Shown here one piece after another: positions 16,322 to 25,317 of a DNA stretch of 64,000 nucleotides (position 1 is its first letter; each line of letters begins with the position of its first letter). Under the pieces are notes generated by a model. It had not been told where the DNA came from and did no database searches. It saw nothing but the letters and a program-made list of their open reading frames with translations. The stretch covers positions 1 through 64,000 of the forward strand of contig CAJUNC010000006.1 of the NCBI GenBank assembly GCA_910587695.1. The letters run 5' to 3'. The translations under genes and the position numbers were made by a program. This DNA comes from an uncultured Lactobacillus sp. Lineage in GTDB: Bacteria; Bacillota; Bacilli; Lactobacillales; Lactobacillaceae.

Positions 16322-17344
16322 TTAAAGTTGAGATCTGAAAGCCAATAATTCAGCTGATAAAACATAAGGTGCTTGTTGTAATTCAGTAATATTTTTACAG
16401 CCTACTAATAGCATGATCTGCGCCAACTGTTGTTTGAGGTCTTCGATCAATGAGATCAAGCCTGTAGTGCCTTCTTTTAAGAGAGTGTGTAAGAATAAAC
16501 CTGAGATACCCACATTATCTGCCCCAAGTGCGATACATTTGGCGATATCTAAGGCATTTCTGATCCCACCAGAAGCAGTAAAAGAAAAATCAGCTTTATA
16601 GGGTTGAGCTGCTAGTAAGACCTCGGCTGTCGTCAAGCCAAGATCAGTCAAAAAGTGATACTCTTTTTGTTTACGGCGCTCATTTTCGATCGCAATAAAA
16701 TTAGTCCCACCTTTTCCTGAAAGGTCGACATACTTGACGTGACATTGCTTTAACTTGGCCAAAGCAAACGGTGAGATCCCACCGCCAACTTCCTTAACGA
16801 TCACAGGTACATCTAAATTTTGTGTGACATGCTTTAAATTTTCTAACCAGTAAAATTTACGATCACCTTCAGGCATAACTAATTCTTGTGCAGCATTTAA
16901 ATGTAATTCCAAGGCATCGGCGGAAAGCATGGCGATCGCTTTTTGACAATTTTCTAAGGGATGATCAGCACCAAGATTACCGATCACCATGTTTTCTTTG
17001 AGCTGAGCCCGTAAAGTTGTAAAACCTTGGGCATATTTAGGTGATTTGAGTCCGACACTTTGTGAACCTGTTGCCATAGCTAGACCGGTCTTGTTTGCAA
17101 CATAGGCTAATTTTTCATTTATTTTGTCAGTTTGTGGACTCCCGCCAGTCATTGCATTGATAAAGAAAGGATAAGCTACTTGTTTTCCAGCCAATGTAGT
17201 CGTGAGCGTGATCTCATCAAGTCCAAGTTCTGGTAAGGTCGCAGGCAAGAGCCTAACTTGATCTAAACCATTATCAGCAAGGGGGCGATATTGTTTTTCA
17301 GCGATAAAAACATGTTCATCTTTACGGTGTGCATGGATATCCAT
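16322..17344 (-). CDS. fni: type 2 isopentenyl-diphosphate delta-isomerase (FMN-dependent)
   Basis: Interconverts isopentenyl and dimethylallyl diphosphate, the last step supplying both isoprenoid building blocks. The 340-residue protein has the family signatures in order: RKDEHV near the N-terminus, FFINAMTGGS (FMN/substrate site), ADALELHLNAAQE, VIVKEVGGGIS, DLSGKGGTNFIAIEN and ASGGIRNALDIAKCIALGAD with the phosphate-binding glycines. It is the last gene of the mevalonate operon, 4 bases after mvaK2. AAGGAG precedes the ATG at 17344. Length and motifs look intact. Confidence 0.95.
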   Translation of the reverse strand: MDIHAHRKDEHVFIAEKQYRPLADNGLDQVRLLPATLPELGLDEITLTTTLAGKQVAYPFFINAMTGGSPQTDKINEKLAYVANKTGLAMATGSQSVGLKSPKYAQGFTTLRAQLKENMVIGNLGADHPLENCQKAIAMLSADALELHLNAAQELVMPEGDRKFYWLENLKHVTQNLDVPVIVKEVGGGISPFALAKLKQCHVKYVDLSGKGGTNFIAIENERRKQKEYHFLTDLGLTTAEVLLAAQPYKADFSFTASGGIRNALDIAKCIALGADNVGISGLFLHTLLKEGTTGLISLIEDLKQQLAQIMLLVGCKNITELQQAPYVLSAELLAFRSQL

Positions 17345-17348
17345 TGGC

Positions 17349-18425
17349 TCAGCTCCTTTCTAAAGTATAGTAAATATTGAAGGGAAGTGGAGTGATTCCC
17401 GCCTGTTCCCAACTGCTTAAGAGTTCATCTAGTGGTCGCTCTTTAGCTAAAATAGCGATCCCACAATCCCCACCACCAGCACCTGAAGTTTTAGCTTGGC
17501 CACCAAATTTTTGAGCTAAGGTGATCAGCTGGTGTAATTTAGGGGTCTCAATGGTCACTTGGGAAAATGTTTCAAGTGAGCGCAATAATTCGCGATCACA
17601 GGCAAGCTGGTGCATGATCATTTCCAGATCTTGTTGTTTGAAAGCTGCGATCATCTGGGAAACACAGAGCGCACTTTGTTCTAGAAAATAGTCATATTTG
17701 CGTTGGCGTTCTTCTTTTGAGAGTGCAACTTCATTGACTAGATTGGAAGTTGAAGCAGGTGAACCAGTCCAACCGATCAAAAGTTGCAATCGTGGTGGTG
17801 CCTTTAAGGGTTCGATCTGTAGCTTAGGCCAAGCAAGTTTTAATAATTCGGTCAGGGAATGGTCTTTTAAAGCTTGGAGCAACCATGAACGATCAAAGGA
17901 ATGATAGGCGATCCAGCCTCCAAAACTACTAGCTGCAATGTCACCTAGCGAACCATTTTTTTGAACAAGATAATGTGCGCTGGCTGCGAGCTTGAAGATC
18001 TCAAGTGGAGTCAAAGTTAATTTGTAGTAGGCAACTAGTGCTTTGACTGTGGCAACAGTAACTGCTGCCGAAGAACCAAGGCCATATTTTTTGCCATCGG
18101 GGCTATCTAGATCGCTATCAATTTGTAATTTGAAGGTCGATAGCTGACAATTTTGTTCTTTAGCATAGCGTTCAGTCAGTTCGATCGCTTTGAGGACATA
18201 GGCAAATTTTGAGGTCGCCTGGGTCGTTTGCAGTTGATCATTTTCACGTGTCCAATAGATATCTTGACCTAGCAATTGCTTTGAGGACACTAGACCTTGC
18301 TTTGCTTGGCTGATAGTGGCATAAACGAATTGATCGACTGCAATCAAAATAGCCGGTTGTCCAGGTTCAACAACGGCATATTCACCAGCAATATAGAGTT
18401 TTCCTGGAGCTTTTACAGTAGGCAA
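17349..18425 (-). CDS. mvaK2: phosphomevalonate kinase
   Basis: Phosphorylates mevalonate 5-phosphate in the mevalonate pathway. A GHMP kinase of 358 residues: an N-terminal PGKLYIAGEYAVVEPG strand-turn, the ATP loop KKYGLGSSAAVTVA around residue 115, and the C-terminal KTSGAGGGDCGIAIL loop near 315. It sits between mvaD (4-base gap) and fni (4-base gap) and is clearly co-transcribed with them. The N-terminal GEYAVV rather than GEHAVV helps separate it from mevalonate kinase. Confidence 0.95.
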   Translation of the reverse strand: MPTVKAPGKLYIAGEYAVVEPGQPAILIAVDQFVYATISQAKQGLVSSKQLLGQDIYWTRENDQLQTTQATSKFAYVLKAIELTERYAKEQNCQLSTFKLQIDSDLDSPDGKKYGLGSSAAVTVATVKALVAYYKLTLTPLEIFKLAASAHYLVQKNGSLGDIAASSFGGWIAYHSFDRSWLLQALKDHSLTELLKLAWPKLQIEPLKAPPRLQLLIGWTGSPASTSNLVNEVALSKEERQRKYDYFLEQSALCVSQMIAAFKQQDLEMIMHQLACDRELLRSLETFSQVTIETPKLHQLITLAQKFGGQAKTSGAGGGDCGIAILAKERPLDELLSSWEQAGITPLPFNIYYTLERS

Positions 18426-18429
18426 AAAA

Positions 18430-19422
18430 TCAATTCCTTTCCGAATTTTTAATTTCTAAGATCCGTGCACCTGGACCAGGTGAGGCGACTAAAAGCTGTT
18501 TGCTCGAGAATTCTTGACTTAATGAATCTACGATGGCTTCAAGATCTTTTCCTTGGCAGATGACCTTGACGTTAGGGCCAGCATCCATCGTGTAGTAACA
18601 CTCTAGCCCTTGATCACGCAATTGCTCGACAAGTTGCATTGCTTTTAGACTTTCAGCTTCAAAATAGTTAAAGTGTGGTGTCGCACTAAGATTTAAAGCA
18701 TGCATGCACATAGCATTACCTTCTGCGATCTTACCCAATTGCGTAAAATTCTTTTCCTTGATCGCTTGTTTGAGTGCTGATAGGTCTTCTTTTGAACGTT
18801 TTACCCAAGCAGAATAGTAAGGCGAAGTATGGACAACAGTTTGCATGCCAGCTCGTGAAGCGATCTTTTTTTGTTTATCATTGACAACGATCGCGATCAT
18901 CTTAAGATCCCAGTCTAAATTTTCCACCAAGGAAACTGCATATGAGGTCTGATCAGAATCACCTTTTTGCCATTCCACAAAGCCACCATAGATCGAGCGA
19001 CAAGCAGAACCAGATCCACGGCGAGCCAAGCGTGATAAGTCTTTAGAACTAAGATCTAATCCCAAAGCTTTGCTACCAGCTAAAGCTAAGGCTGCATAAG
19101 CACTTGCAGAAGAAGCTAACCCAGCCATAGTAGGGACGTGGTTAGTTGATTCGACTCGTGCAAAAAGTTGACTACCAGCCATTTGCCGAATGATATCCAA
19201 AAATTTAGTGATCTTAGTTGTTTCTTGGACTTGACCGTTTAGTGTGAACTGGTCAGCCGTCAAAGTAGGAACGAATTGGACAGTCGTATCGGTGTAAAAA
19301 TGGTCCAATGTTAAAGAAAGGGAGTTGTTTTGCGGAATGATGAGTTCTTCATCTTCTTTGCCCCAATATTTAACAAGTGCGATATTCGTATGTGCACGAG
19401 CAGTTACTTTAGGTGTTTTCAT
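18430..19422 (-). CDS. mvaD: diphosphomevalonate decarboxylase
   Basis: Converts mevalonate 5-diphosphate to isopentenyl diphosphate with ATP. The 330-residue product shows the signatures ANIALVKYWGK-like (HTNIALVKYWGK), PTMAGLASSASAYAALA, RGSGSACRSIYGGFVEW and YYTMDAGPNVKVIC. Gene order is mvaK1-mvaD-mvaK2-fni. Unlike the other junctions, the mvaK1-mvaD gap is 127 bases and holds a copy of a leader element shared with ponA, pyrB and the gene at 59311. The ribosome site is weak (ATAGGTAA, 10 bases from the ATG) and lies next to the predicted pseudoknot arm, so translation could be regulated. Confidence 0.95.
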   Translation of the reverse strand: MKTPKVTARAHTNIALVKYWGKEDEELIIPQNNSLSLTLDHFYTDTTVQFVPTLTADQFTLNGQVQETTKITKFLDIIRQMAGSQLFARVESTNHVPTMAGLASSASAYAALALAGSKALGLDLSSKDLSRLARRGSGSACRSIYGGFVEWQKGDSDQTSYAVSLVENLDWDLKMIAIVVNDKQKKIASRAGMQTVVHTSPYYSAWVKRSKEDLSALKQAIKEKNFTQLGKIAEGNAMCMHALNLSATPHFNYFEAESLKAMQLVEQLRDQGLECYYTMDAGPNVKVICQGKDLEAIVDSLSQEFSSKQLLVASPGPGARILEIKNSERN

Positions 19423-19432
19423 CTGATATTAC

Positions 19433-19547
19433 CTATATAAATGTGTTGGCCTAAAGACCAGAAAGCGATATAGTTTTCCTTTCATATCATAGTGCTACGT
19501 TGATAACTATATATGATCAGTCACACATTTTTAACTTTCTAACTGAT
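19433..19547 (-). promoter_or_regulatory. recurring leader element, copy A (upstream of mvaD)
   Basis: On the - strand the 32-base motif at 19547-19516 starts ATCAGTTAGAAAG and ends ATGTGTGACTGAT, its ends pairing as ATCAGT/ACTGAT. It is identical to the copy before ponA. Further down, AAAG-GAAAACTATATCG-CTTT (19482-19460) can form a stem whose loop CTATAT (19473-19468) pairs with ATATAG (19438-19433), 10 bases before the mvaD ATG. A regulatory RNA or a mobile intergenic repeat are both possible. Confidence 0.55.
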
Positions 19548-19549
19548 GA

Positions 19550-20494
19550 TCATTTTTTGAGTGGTTCGATCCAAGCTGAGATCGCGCCATTAGCGAGCAA
19601 AAGATCCGAGAGTTGCTTGGCTGAACGCTGATCTTTGACTAGGCAGATAAAGCAACCACCACGGCCACCACCAGTCAATTTAGCGCCCAAGGCTCCATTT
19701 TGCAAAGCTAGTTCGATCAATTTATCTAGTGTTGGCTCACTGACATCTAATTGCCTTAAATATTCTTGGGCTATATTTAGCGTCTGTCCTAGACCTAAAA
19801 CGTCATTTTGTGCTAATTGCTTGCGCGCTTGCCAACTTAAAGCTCCGAGCGCTTCGATCATTTTTTTAGTTGCAGTAGGTGTGGATCGAAGTTTTGCTTT
19901 GACAGTTGCGATCGCTTGTGAAGTCTGACCTTTGATACCACTATCACAGATCACCAAATAAGCATCTAGATCAAGTGGGATCGGGTCGATCGTTTGGTCG
20001 CGGATCATCCAGATCGGTGTGTCTGAAGAGGTTGTCGCTGCATCTAAGCCACTTGGATTTTTATGTGTATCTTTTTCAGCCACATCAGCAAGTTTTAAGA
20101 GCGTTTGATGATCAAGTTCTAGAGAAAATAGATCGTACATAGCGCGAATGATCGCTACTGCAACAGAGGCTGATGAGCCCATCCCGCGTTCGATCGGCAA
20201 TTGGCTAGTTACCTGAAGCGTAAAGCCGATCGCTTTATTTTGTTGAGCCAGGATATACATGACTAAATGTTTGATACCCTGCATAAATGCGGGAACGTCA
20301 GCGATCGGCCCCGTATAGTAACTACTTTCTAGTATTTGTTGGTCATCTTGGCGCAAGGTCATCTTAGCATGAGTCTTGAGCGTTTTTAGTGGTAGAGCGA
20401 TCGCTGGTTGCCCGTATACGACCGCATGCTCACCGATCAAAATGATCTTAGCATGACTTAAACCTTGGCCGGTCTTTTTTTGTGTGCTAAGCAA
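19550..20494 (-). CDS. mvaK1: mevalonate kinase
   Basis: First phosphorylation of mevalonate. GHMP kinase with GEHAVVYGQPAIALPL near the N-terminus, IERGMGSSASVAVAIIRA at about 105-125 and KLTGGGRGGCFICLV near 285. The frame opens at GTG 20503, but AGAAAGG abuts that codon. The TTG at 20494 lies 9 bases after AGAAAGG and gives a start MLSTQKKTG close to the usual family length, so I prefer it; the choice is not certain. It heads the mevalonate operon. Confidence 0.93.
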   Translation of the reverse strand: MLSTQKKTGQGLSHAKIILIGEHAVVYGQPAIALPLKTLKTHAKMTLRQDDQQILESSYYTGPIADVPAFMQGIKHLVMYILAQQNKAIGFTLQVTSQLPIERGMGSSASVAVAIIRAMYDLFSLELDHQTLLKLADVAEKDTHKNPSGLDAATTSSDTPIWMIRDQTIDPIPLDLDAYLVICDSGIKGQTSQAIATVKAKLRSTPTATKKMIEALGALSWQARKQLAQNDVLGLGQTLNIAQEYLRQLDVSEPTLDKLIELALQNGALGAKLTGGGRGGCFICLVKDQRSAKQLSDLLLANGAISAWIEPLKK

Positions 20495-20503
20495 AAAGAG
20501 CAC

Positions 20504-20753
20504 CCTTTCTATCGTATCTATTCTAAATATTTACAATGAAAAACATTGCAATTTCAAACTAAATTATACCATACCGCTAAATAAGGATGGATAAGTCTCA
20601 AACTAGATTATACCTGTTTAGTGTTTGAGCGACAAGTTTAGATCAGTATTTAAGGATAGAACGATCAAGGAGAGCCGATCGCTGGTTATTTATTTTTAAG
20701 CTGAGTGTGATAGAATTATTGTCAGAAACATTATTTAAAGTCGGTGATGATGA
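20504..20753. promoter_or_regulatory. divergent intergenic region mvaK1 / dinG
   Basis: A 250-base region carrying the promoters of the two divergent genes. The - strand reads GGTATAAT twice, inside a 17-base direct repeat (TCAAACTARATTATACC on the + strand) at 20554-20570 and 20598-20614. The copies are 44 bases apart, about four helical turns. A perfect CTCAAAC/GTTTGAG inverted repeat spans 20596-20629. No gene or RNA is evident. Confidence 0.5.
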
Positions 20754-23549
20754 ATGACTAAATCAAAAACCTATGCAGTAGTTGACCTTGAGATGACGAC
20801 CCCTGCATTGGATGGAACTGGAAGAATTATCCAATTTAGTTGTACTTTTATTGAAAATGGAAAAATCTCGGATACCTTTAGCACGTTGATCGATCCACAA
20901 TGTCTTATCCCACCAGAAGTGCAAAAGCTGACCGGGATCAAAAACAGTGATGTTCGCAAAGCACCATTATTCAGTGATGTGGCGGATACGATCTATGCAT
21001 TGTTACAGGATACAGTCTTTGTAGCGCATAATATTATGCAAGATTATCGCTTTTTAAATGCAGAGTTTGAGCGTGCGGGCTATCCTGAACTTGAATTAAA
21101 GGGGATCGATACGGTACAGTTGGCACAGATCTTATTGCCGACGCTACCTTCATATCGATTAGTCGATCTTGGTAATTATCTTGGGATCAAGCATGAACGT
21201 CCGCATCAAGCGGATAGTGATACCTACGTTACGGCAGAGTTATTTTTGCTTTTGCAGAAACGTTTAGAATTACTACCAGCAAGTGTTTTACAAACTTTAT
21301 GTAACTTGAGTGGTGCGTTGCTTTATGATACAGCTGAGTGTTTTAAGGAAGCATATGAGGAGCAAAGGAAGAAGGCTCAACCCTTAGCTAAAAAGTGGAT
21401 GCAGATCGAAGACTTAGTTATTCTAAGGCCAAATTTCAAGACAAAGGATAATATAGCTCTGACATTTCCTAAGACTAAAGAAGAACAAGAACAACTCTTT
21501 TCAGGAAGTATCGAGTGGCGTGATGAACAGGTCAAAATGATGTCTACGATCGCCGATTTCTTTGATGATCCAAATGAACGGCGCTTGTTGATCGAAGCAC
21601 CAACAGGGATGGGGAAGACTTTAGGTTATTTAGTGCCAGCCGCGTACGCTTCGACCCAAGATAAGCGTATCGTGATCAGCACAGCAACAACAGCACTTCA
21701 AGCCCAACTAGCAGAAGAGATCGATCTGACCTTGAAAAATCTTTTTCCATTTGATCTTGATGTCGTTGTTTTAAAGGGAAATCGTCATTATATCGATCTA
21801 GATAAGTTTTGGCGTTCGTTGAAACAACCGTACAATAAAAATTCGCGTTTGTTACAGATGCGTTTGATAGTATGGTTATTACAGACTAAGACTGGTGATC
21901 TTGATGAGCTTAGATTGACGACACGTCAAGATCCTTTATTTGCTAATATCGAGCATACTGGTCTTGATAGTTTAGAGCCAGCAAGTCCATTTTATCGAGT
22001 CGATTATTTACGCTTAAATGAGATCGCAAAAGAAAACGCCTCATTTATCATTACAAATCATGCATATCTATTGACGCATGCCACTGATTTTAAAGGCAAT
22101 GACTTGGAATTGATCGTTGATGAAGCTCAAAATCTTCCTGCTACAGTAGCTAAAAGTATCCAGCAAGTTTTGGATTTTGACGAGATCAAGATCCTTTGTG
22201 ATAGTATGTTAGTCAAAATGGAGTCGCAGATCTCATTTTCATTTGAGCAATTGATCGAGCAAAGTTTGTTGACTAAAAAACAATACCACGCTCTTTTAAA
22301 AGATCTCCAAGTATTAGATCACGATATGTGGGATCTGAGGGATGCCTTTATTCGAAGGTTTTTAAGATTCCGGCGAAATGGGATCACTGAGCAGCCATTA
22401 AGTGAAAAGAAGTTTTTGGGCTTTTTAAAGGAACATTATGGTGTGATCAATAAGATAACTCGCGCCTATGACGGCTTTTTACAGCAATTTGCGTGGCTAC
22501 AAAAAGTATTTTTCAAAGCAAGCCGTTTAGAACAGATCGATCAAACAGCAACGTTATACTTATTAGATTTCTTTAGATTAGCTTCACAATTAGTGACTGC
22601 TTTTGAGCCTTGGCAAAAATTAGCCTTTACTGATCTAGAAGCTAACCAGACTAAGCAATTGATCTGGTTGAGTTTAGCTGAACAAGAAACCGCACATCTA
22701 CGGTTACACTTCAGCTATTTAGATGGAGCTGACTTTTTACAAAGTAAAGTATATCCAAGGTTTGAACATGTATTATTTTTAGGCGCAGGCTTGTTTACAA
22801 AACAGACCCATGCCTATACGTTAAAGCAATTAGACCTGCCTAAAGATACGCGTTTATTGAGCTATCAAGGTAATTTTGACTATCAAAAAACATTAGCCTT
22901 GATCGCAAAGGATGCGCCTAATGTTGGTGCAACTGAAAACGAGGAATATGTTAAGTACCTAGCTAAGACACTTTATGATCTAACTACTAAAAATCACTGT
23001 CAGACAATGATCTTGTTCAATTCGTTAGATGAACTCGAACGAACTTATGAATATCTAGCAGTCTTAGGCCTTACTAAAGAAAGAGAAGTTTTAGCTCAAG
23101 GAGTCAATGGAAGTCCTGAAAAGTTAAAGAAACGCTTTATCTTGAATCAAAATCAGACGGCGATCTTGCTTGCGACAGGGACATTTTTTGAAGGGATAGA
23201 TCTACCCGAAAAATTATTAGAGCTCTTAGTGATCGTACGTTTACCATTTCAAGCACCCAATACCTTATTTAACCAAGTTCGATATGAGCGCGCTCGGCAA
23301 GCAGGCGATGATCCGTTTACAACACTAGCTTTACCTGAGGCTGTCTTACGGCTAAAACAGGGCTTTGGACGCTTGATCCGAACCCCAAATGATCGAGGAG
23401 CTTTTGTCTTATTAGACTCACGGATCTTAACTAAGCGCTACGGCCAGGAATTTAAGCAGGTCTTTCCAGATAAATTAGAATTACACCCAGTTTTGACAGC
23501 TGAGATCCCGAAATTAGTTGCTGATTTTTTACATGACAAACAGCACTAA
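20754..23549 (+). CDS. dinG: DinG-family helicase with N-terminal DnaQ-type exonuclease
   Basis: A 931-residue fusion thought to act in DNA repair or replication. Residues 1-190 are a 3'-5' exonuclease domain: VVDLEMTTP carries the first Asp/Glu pair, FVAHNIMQDYRFLN the second Asp, and HQADSDTYVTAELF the last. The helicase part has Walker A EAPTGMGKTLGYLVP at about 283, a DEAH-like box LIVDEAQNLP, and C-terminal superfamily 2 motifs (GTFFEGIDLPEKLLE, then QGFGRLIRT). No obvious four-cysteine iron-sulfur cluster is seen, as in Bacillus DinG. It begins the chain dinG-ypmB-aspB-asnS-dnaD-nth known from Firmicutes. Confidence 0.93.
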   Translation: MTKSKTYAVVDLEMTTPALDGTGRIIQFSCTFIENGKISDTFSTLIDPQCLIPPEVQKLTGIKNSDVRKAPLFSDVADTIYALLQDTVFVAHNIMQDYRFLNAEFERAGYPELELKGIDTVQLAQILLPTLPSYRLVDLGNYLGIKHERPHQADSDTYVTAELFLLLQKRLELLPASVLQTLCNLSGALLYDTAECFKEAYEEQRKKAQPLAKKWMQIEDLVILRPNFKTKDNIALTFPKTKEEQEQLFSGSIEWRDEQVKMMSTIADFFDDPNERRLLIEAPTGMGKTLGYLVPAAYASTQDKRIVISTATTALQAQLAEEIDLTLKNLFPFDLDVVVLKGNRHYIDLDKFWRSLKQPYNKNSRLLQMRLIVWLLQTKTGDLDELRLTTRQDPLFANIEHTGLDSLEPASPFYRVDYLRLNEIAKENASFIITNHAYLLTHATDFKGNDLELIVDEAQNLPATVAKSIQQVLDFDEIKILCDSMLVKMESQISFSFEQLIEQSLLTKKQYHALLKDLQVLDHDMWDLRDAFIRRFLRFRRNGITEQPLSEKKFLGFLKEHYGVINKITRAYDGFLQQFAWLQKVFFKASRLEQIDQTATLYLLDFFRLASQLVTAFEPWQKLAFTDLEANQTKQLIWLSLAEQETAHLRLHFSYLDGADFLQSKVYPRFEHVLFLGAGLFTKQTHAYTLKQLDLPKDTRLLSYQGNFDYQKTLALIAKDAPNVGATENEEYVKYLAKTLYDLTTKNHCQTMILFNSLDELERTYEYLAVLGLTKEREVLAQGVNGSPEKLKKRFILNQNQTAILLATGTFFEGIDLPEKLLELLVIVRLPFQAPNTLFNQVRYERARQAGDDPFTTLALPEAVLRLKQGFGRLIRTPNDRGAFVLLDSRILTKRYGQEFKQVFPDKLELHPVLTAEIPKLVADFLHDKQH

Positions 23550-23560
23550 CTTGGTATAAT
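23533..23560 (+). promoter_or_regulatory. promoter candidate for ypmB
   Basis: ATGACA at 23533-23538 and TATAAT at 23555-23560 with a 16-base spacer lie over the end of dinG. This would give ypmB and the downstream aminotransferase genes a start independent of dinG. Confidence 0.5.
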
Positions 23561-23596
23561 TGAGATAAACAGTTTTTTGACTAGAGGAAGGAATTT

Positions 23597-24094
23597 ATGA
23601 AGCGGACAACGAGGATCAAAAAGAAAACAAAGTATCGTTTGTGGTATCTTGGAGTTTTGGCTGTCTTGGTATTAGTGCTCGTTATTTTCAACTTGGCACT
23701 TTCGCCTATGAAAAATGCCAGAAAGCAAGCAACGCAATTAGCACAACAATACGCTGGATTAAAAGAAGAGACAGCCTTTTATCACTACAATCGAAATCAT
23801 ACCTATTACACGGTCGCGGGAACTAATGATAAAAAACAAAAAATTTATGCTATCGTTGCACAAAATGGTAAAAAGATCAATGTTTACCAGCAAAACGAAG
23901 GGATCTCCGAAGCAAGTGCTAAAAAGATCGCTCAACAAACTGGAAATGTGAAAAAGATCACTCATACTGCTTTAGGGATGCATAAAAATAAACCGGTCTG
24001 GGAAGTAAGTTATCTCAATTCCTACGGTAATCTTTGTTATGATCTACTTGATTTTAAAACAGGAAAAGTCGTTAAAACGATCCAAAATATTTAA
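23597..24094 (+). CDS. ypmB: YpmB-like membrane-anchored protein (DUF5590)
   Basis: A 165-residue protein with a basic N-terminus and one membrane helix (LWYLGVLAVLVLVLVIFNLAL) that anchors an extracellular domain with two PepSY-like halves: YHYNRNHTYYTVAGTND, and later KPVWEVSYLNSYGNLCYDLLDF. Function is unknown. It keeps the conserved place between dinG and aspB. Ribosome site AGGAAGG; 17-base gap to the aminotransferase. Confidence 0.85.
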   Translation: MKRTTRIKKKTKYRLWYLGVLAVLVLVLVIFNLALSPMKNARKQATQLAQQYAGLKEETAFYHYNRNHTYYTVAGTNDKKQKIYAIVAQNGKKINVYQQNEGISEASAKKIAQQTGNVKKITHTALGMHKNKPVWEVSYLNSYGNLCYDLLDFKTGKVVKTIQNI

Positions 24095-24111
24095 TAAAGG
24101 GGCCAATCAAG

Positions 24112-25299
24112 ATGGAATTATCAAAAAGAGTGCAAAATGTTTCACCCTCAGCAACTTTAGCCTTATCAGCTAAGGCAAAGCAATTAAAGGCAGAAGGCTA
24201 TGATGTTAAAAATTTAACTGCCGGTGAGCCTAATTTCAATACGCCAGAACATATCAAAGAAGCAGCGATCCAAGCGATCCAAGCGGGAAAATCAGATTTT
24301 TATACCGCTGCTTTGGGGATAGTTGAATTACGCAAGGCGATCGCTAAAGCAACTAATGCTGAATATCACACTGATTATACCTTTGAAAATGTTGCTGTTA
24401 CAGTAGGGGGAAAATTCTCTTTATATGCGGTTGCTCAAACGATCCTTGATCCGGGCGATGAAGTCTTGATCCCTTTGCCATATTGGGTCAGTTATAGCGA
24501 ACAAGTCAAGTTAGCTGAAGGTAGCCCAGTCTTTGTACTGCCTGAAAACGGAAAATTAAAGGTCACGGTAGCTGCTCTTGAAGCTAAACGAACTGAAAAG
24601 ACAAAGGCCGTGATCATTAACTCACCTCAAAACCCTTCTGGTGTCATTTACACCAGAGCTGAGTTAGAAGCGATCGGAAATTGGGCCGTAAAAAATAATA
24701 TCTGGCTAATTGCTGATGACATGTACAATAAGTTAGTTTATAATGGAAACAGCTTTGTTTCTTTAGTTGAACTTTCAGAAGCAATCAAGCAGCAAACGAT
24801 ATTGATCAACGGTTTTTCTAAAACGTACTCGATGACCGGATGGCGTGTTGGCTATACTTTAGCGAATAAAGAATTGATCGCTAAGTTAGGTACTGTGGTC
24901 GGACATGCAACTGGGAATCTTTCAGCGGTCAGCCAATATGCAGCCTTGGCAGCTTTAAAACAAGACCAAGCTTGCGTTGAAGAGATGCGTCAAGAGTATG
25001 AAATGCGGTTAAATGAGATCTATCCCTTAGTGGAGAAGATCCCTGGTTTCGAGTTGACAGCTAAGCCAGAAGGGGCCTTTTATCTATTTCCTAACATTCA
25101 AAAGGCTTTAAAAGCAACTGGATTTAGTGATGCATTAAGTTTTGCTGATGCCTTATTGAACGAGTCTTTTGTCGCAGTAGTTCCAGGAGAAGCCTTTGGC
25201 ATGCCTGGGCATATTCGCTTGAGTTATGCAACTTCACTTGAAGACCTGCGTGAGGCGGTCGTGCGAATAGAAAAATTTGTTGAAAAATATAGTAAATAA
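24112..25299 (+). CDS. aspB: aspartate aminotransferase (PLP-dependent, class I)
   Basis: Transfers the amino group between aspartate and 2-oxoglutarate. A 395-residue class I fold: NLTAGEPNFNTPEHI near the N-terminus, the PLP-phosphate region VGGKFSLY, NSPQNPSGVIYT, the D in LIADDMYNKLVY, and the PLP Lys in NGFSKTYSMTGWRVGY at about 238. GHIRLSYATS with the carboxylate-binding Arg lies near 370. Synteny with asnS supports the aspB name, where its product may provide aspartate. Spacing to asnS is 18 bases. Confidence 0.9.
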   Translation: MELSKRVQNVSPSATLALSAKAKQLKAEGYDVKNLTAGEPNFNTPEHIKEAAIQAIQAGKSDFYTAALGIVELRKAIAKATNAEYHTDYTFENVAVTVGGKFSLYAVAQTILDPGDEVLIPLPYWVSYSEQVKLAEGSPVFVLPENGKLKVTVAALEAKRTEKTKAVIINSPQNPSGVIYTRAELEAIGNWAVKNNIWLIADDMYNKLVYNGNSFVSLVELSEAIKQQTILINGFSKTYSMTGWRVGYTLANKELIAKLGTVVGHATGNLSAVSQYAALAALKQDQACVEEMRQEYEMRLNEIYPLVEKIPGFELTAKPEGAFYLFPNIQKALKATGFSDALSFADALLNESFVAVVPGEAFGMPGHIRLSYATSLEDLREAVVRIEKFVEKYSK

Positions 25300-25317
25300 A
25301 ATAGGAGGAAAAATTTA

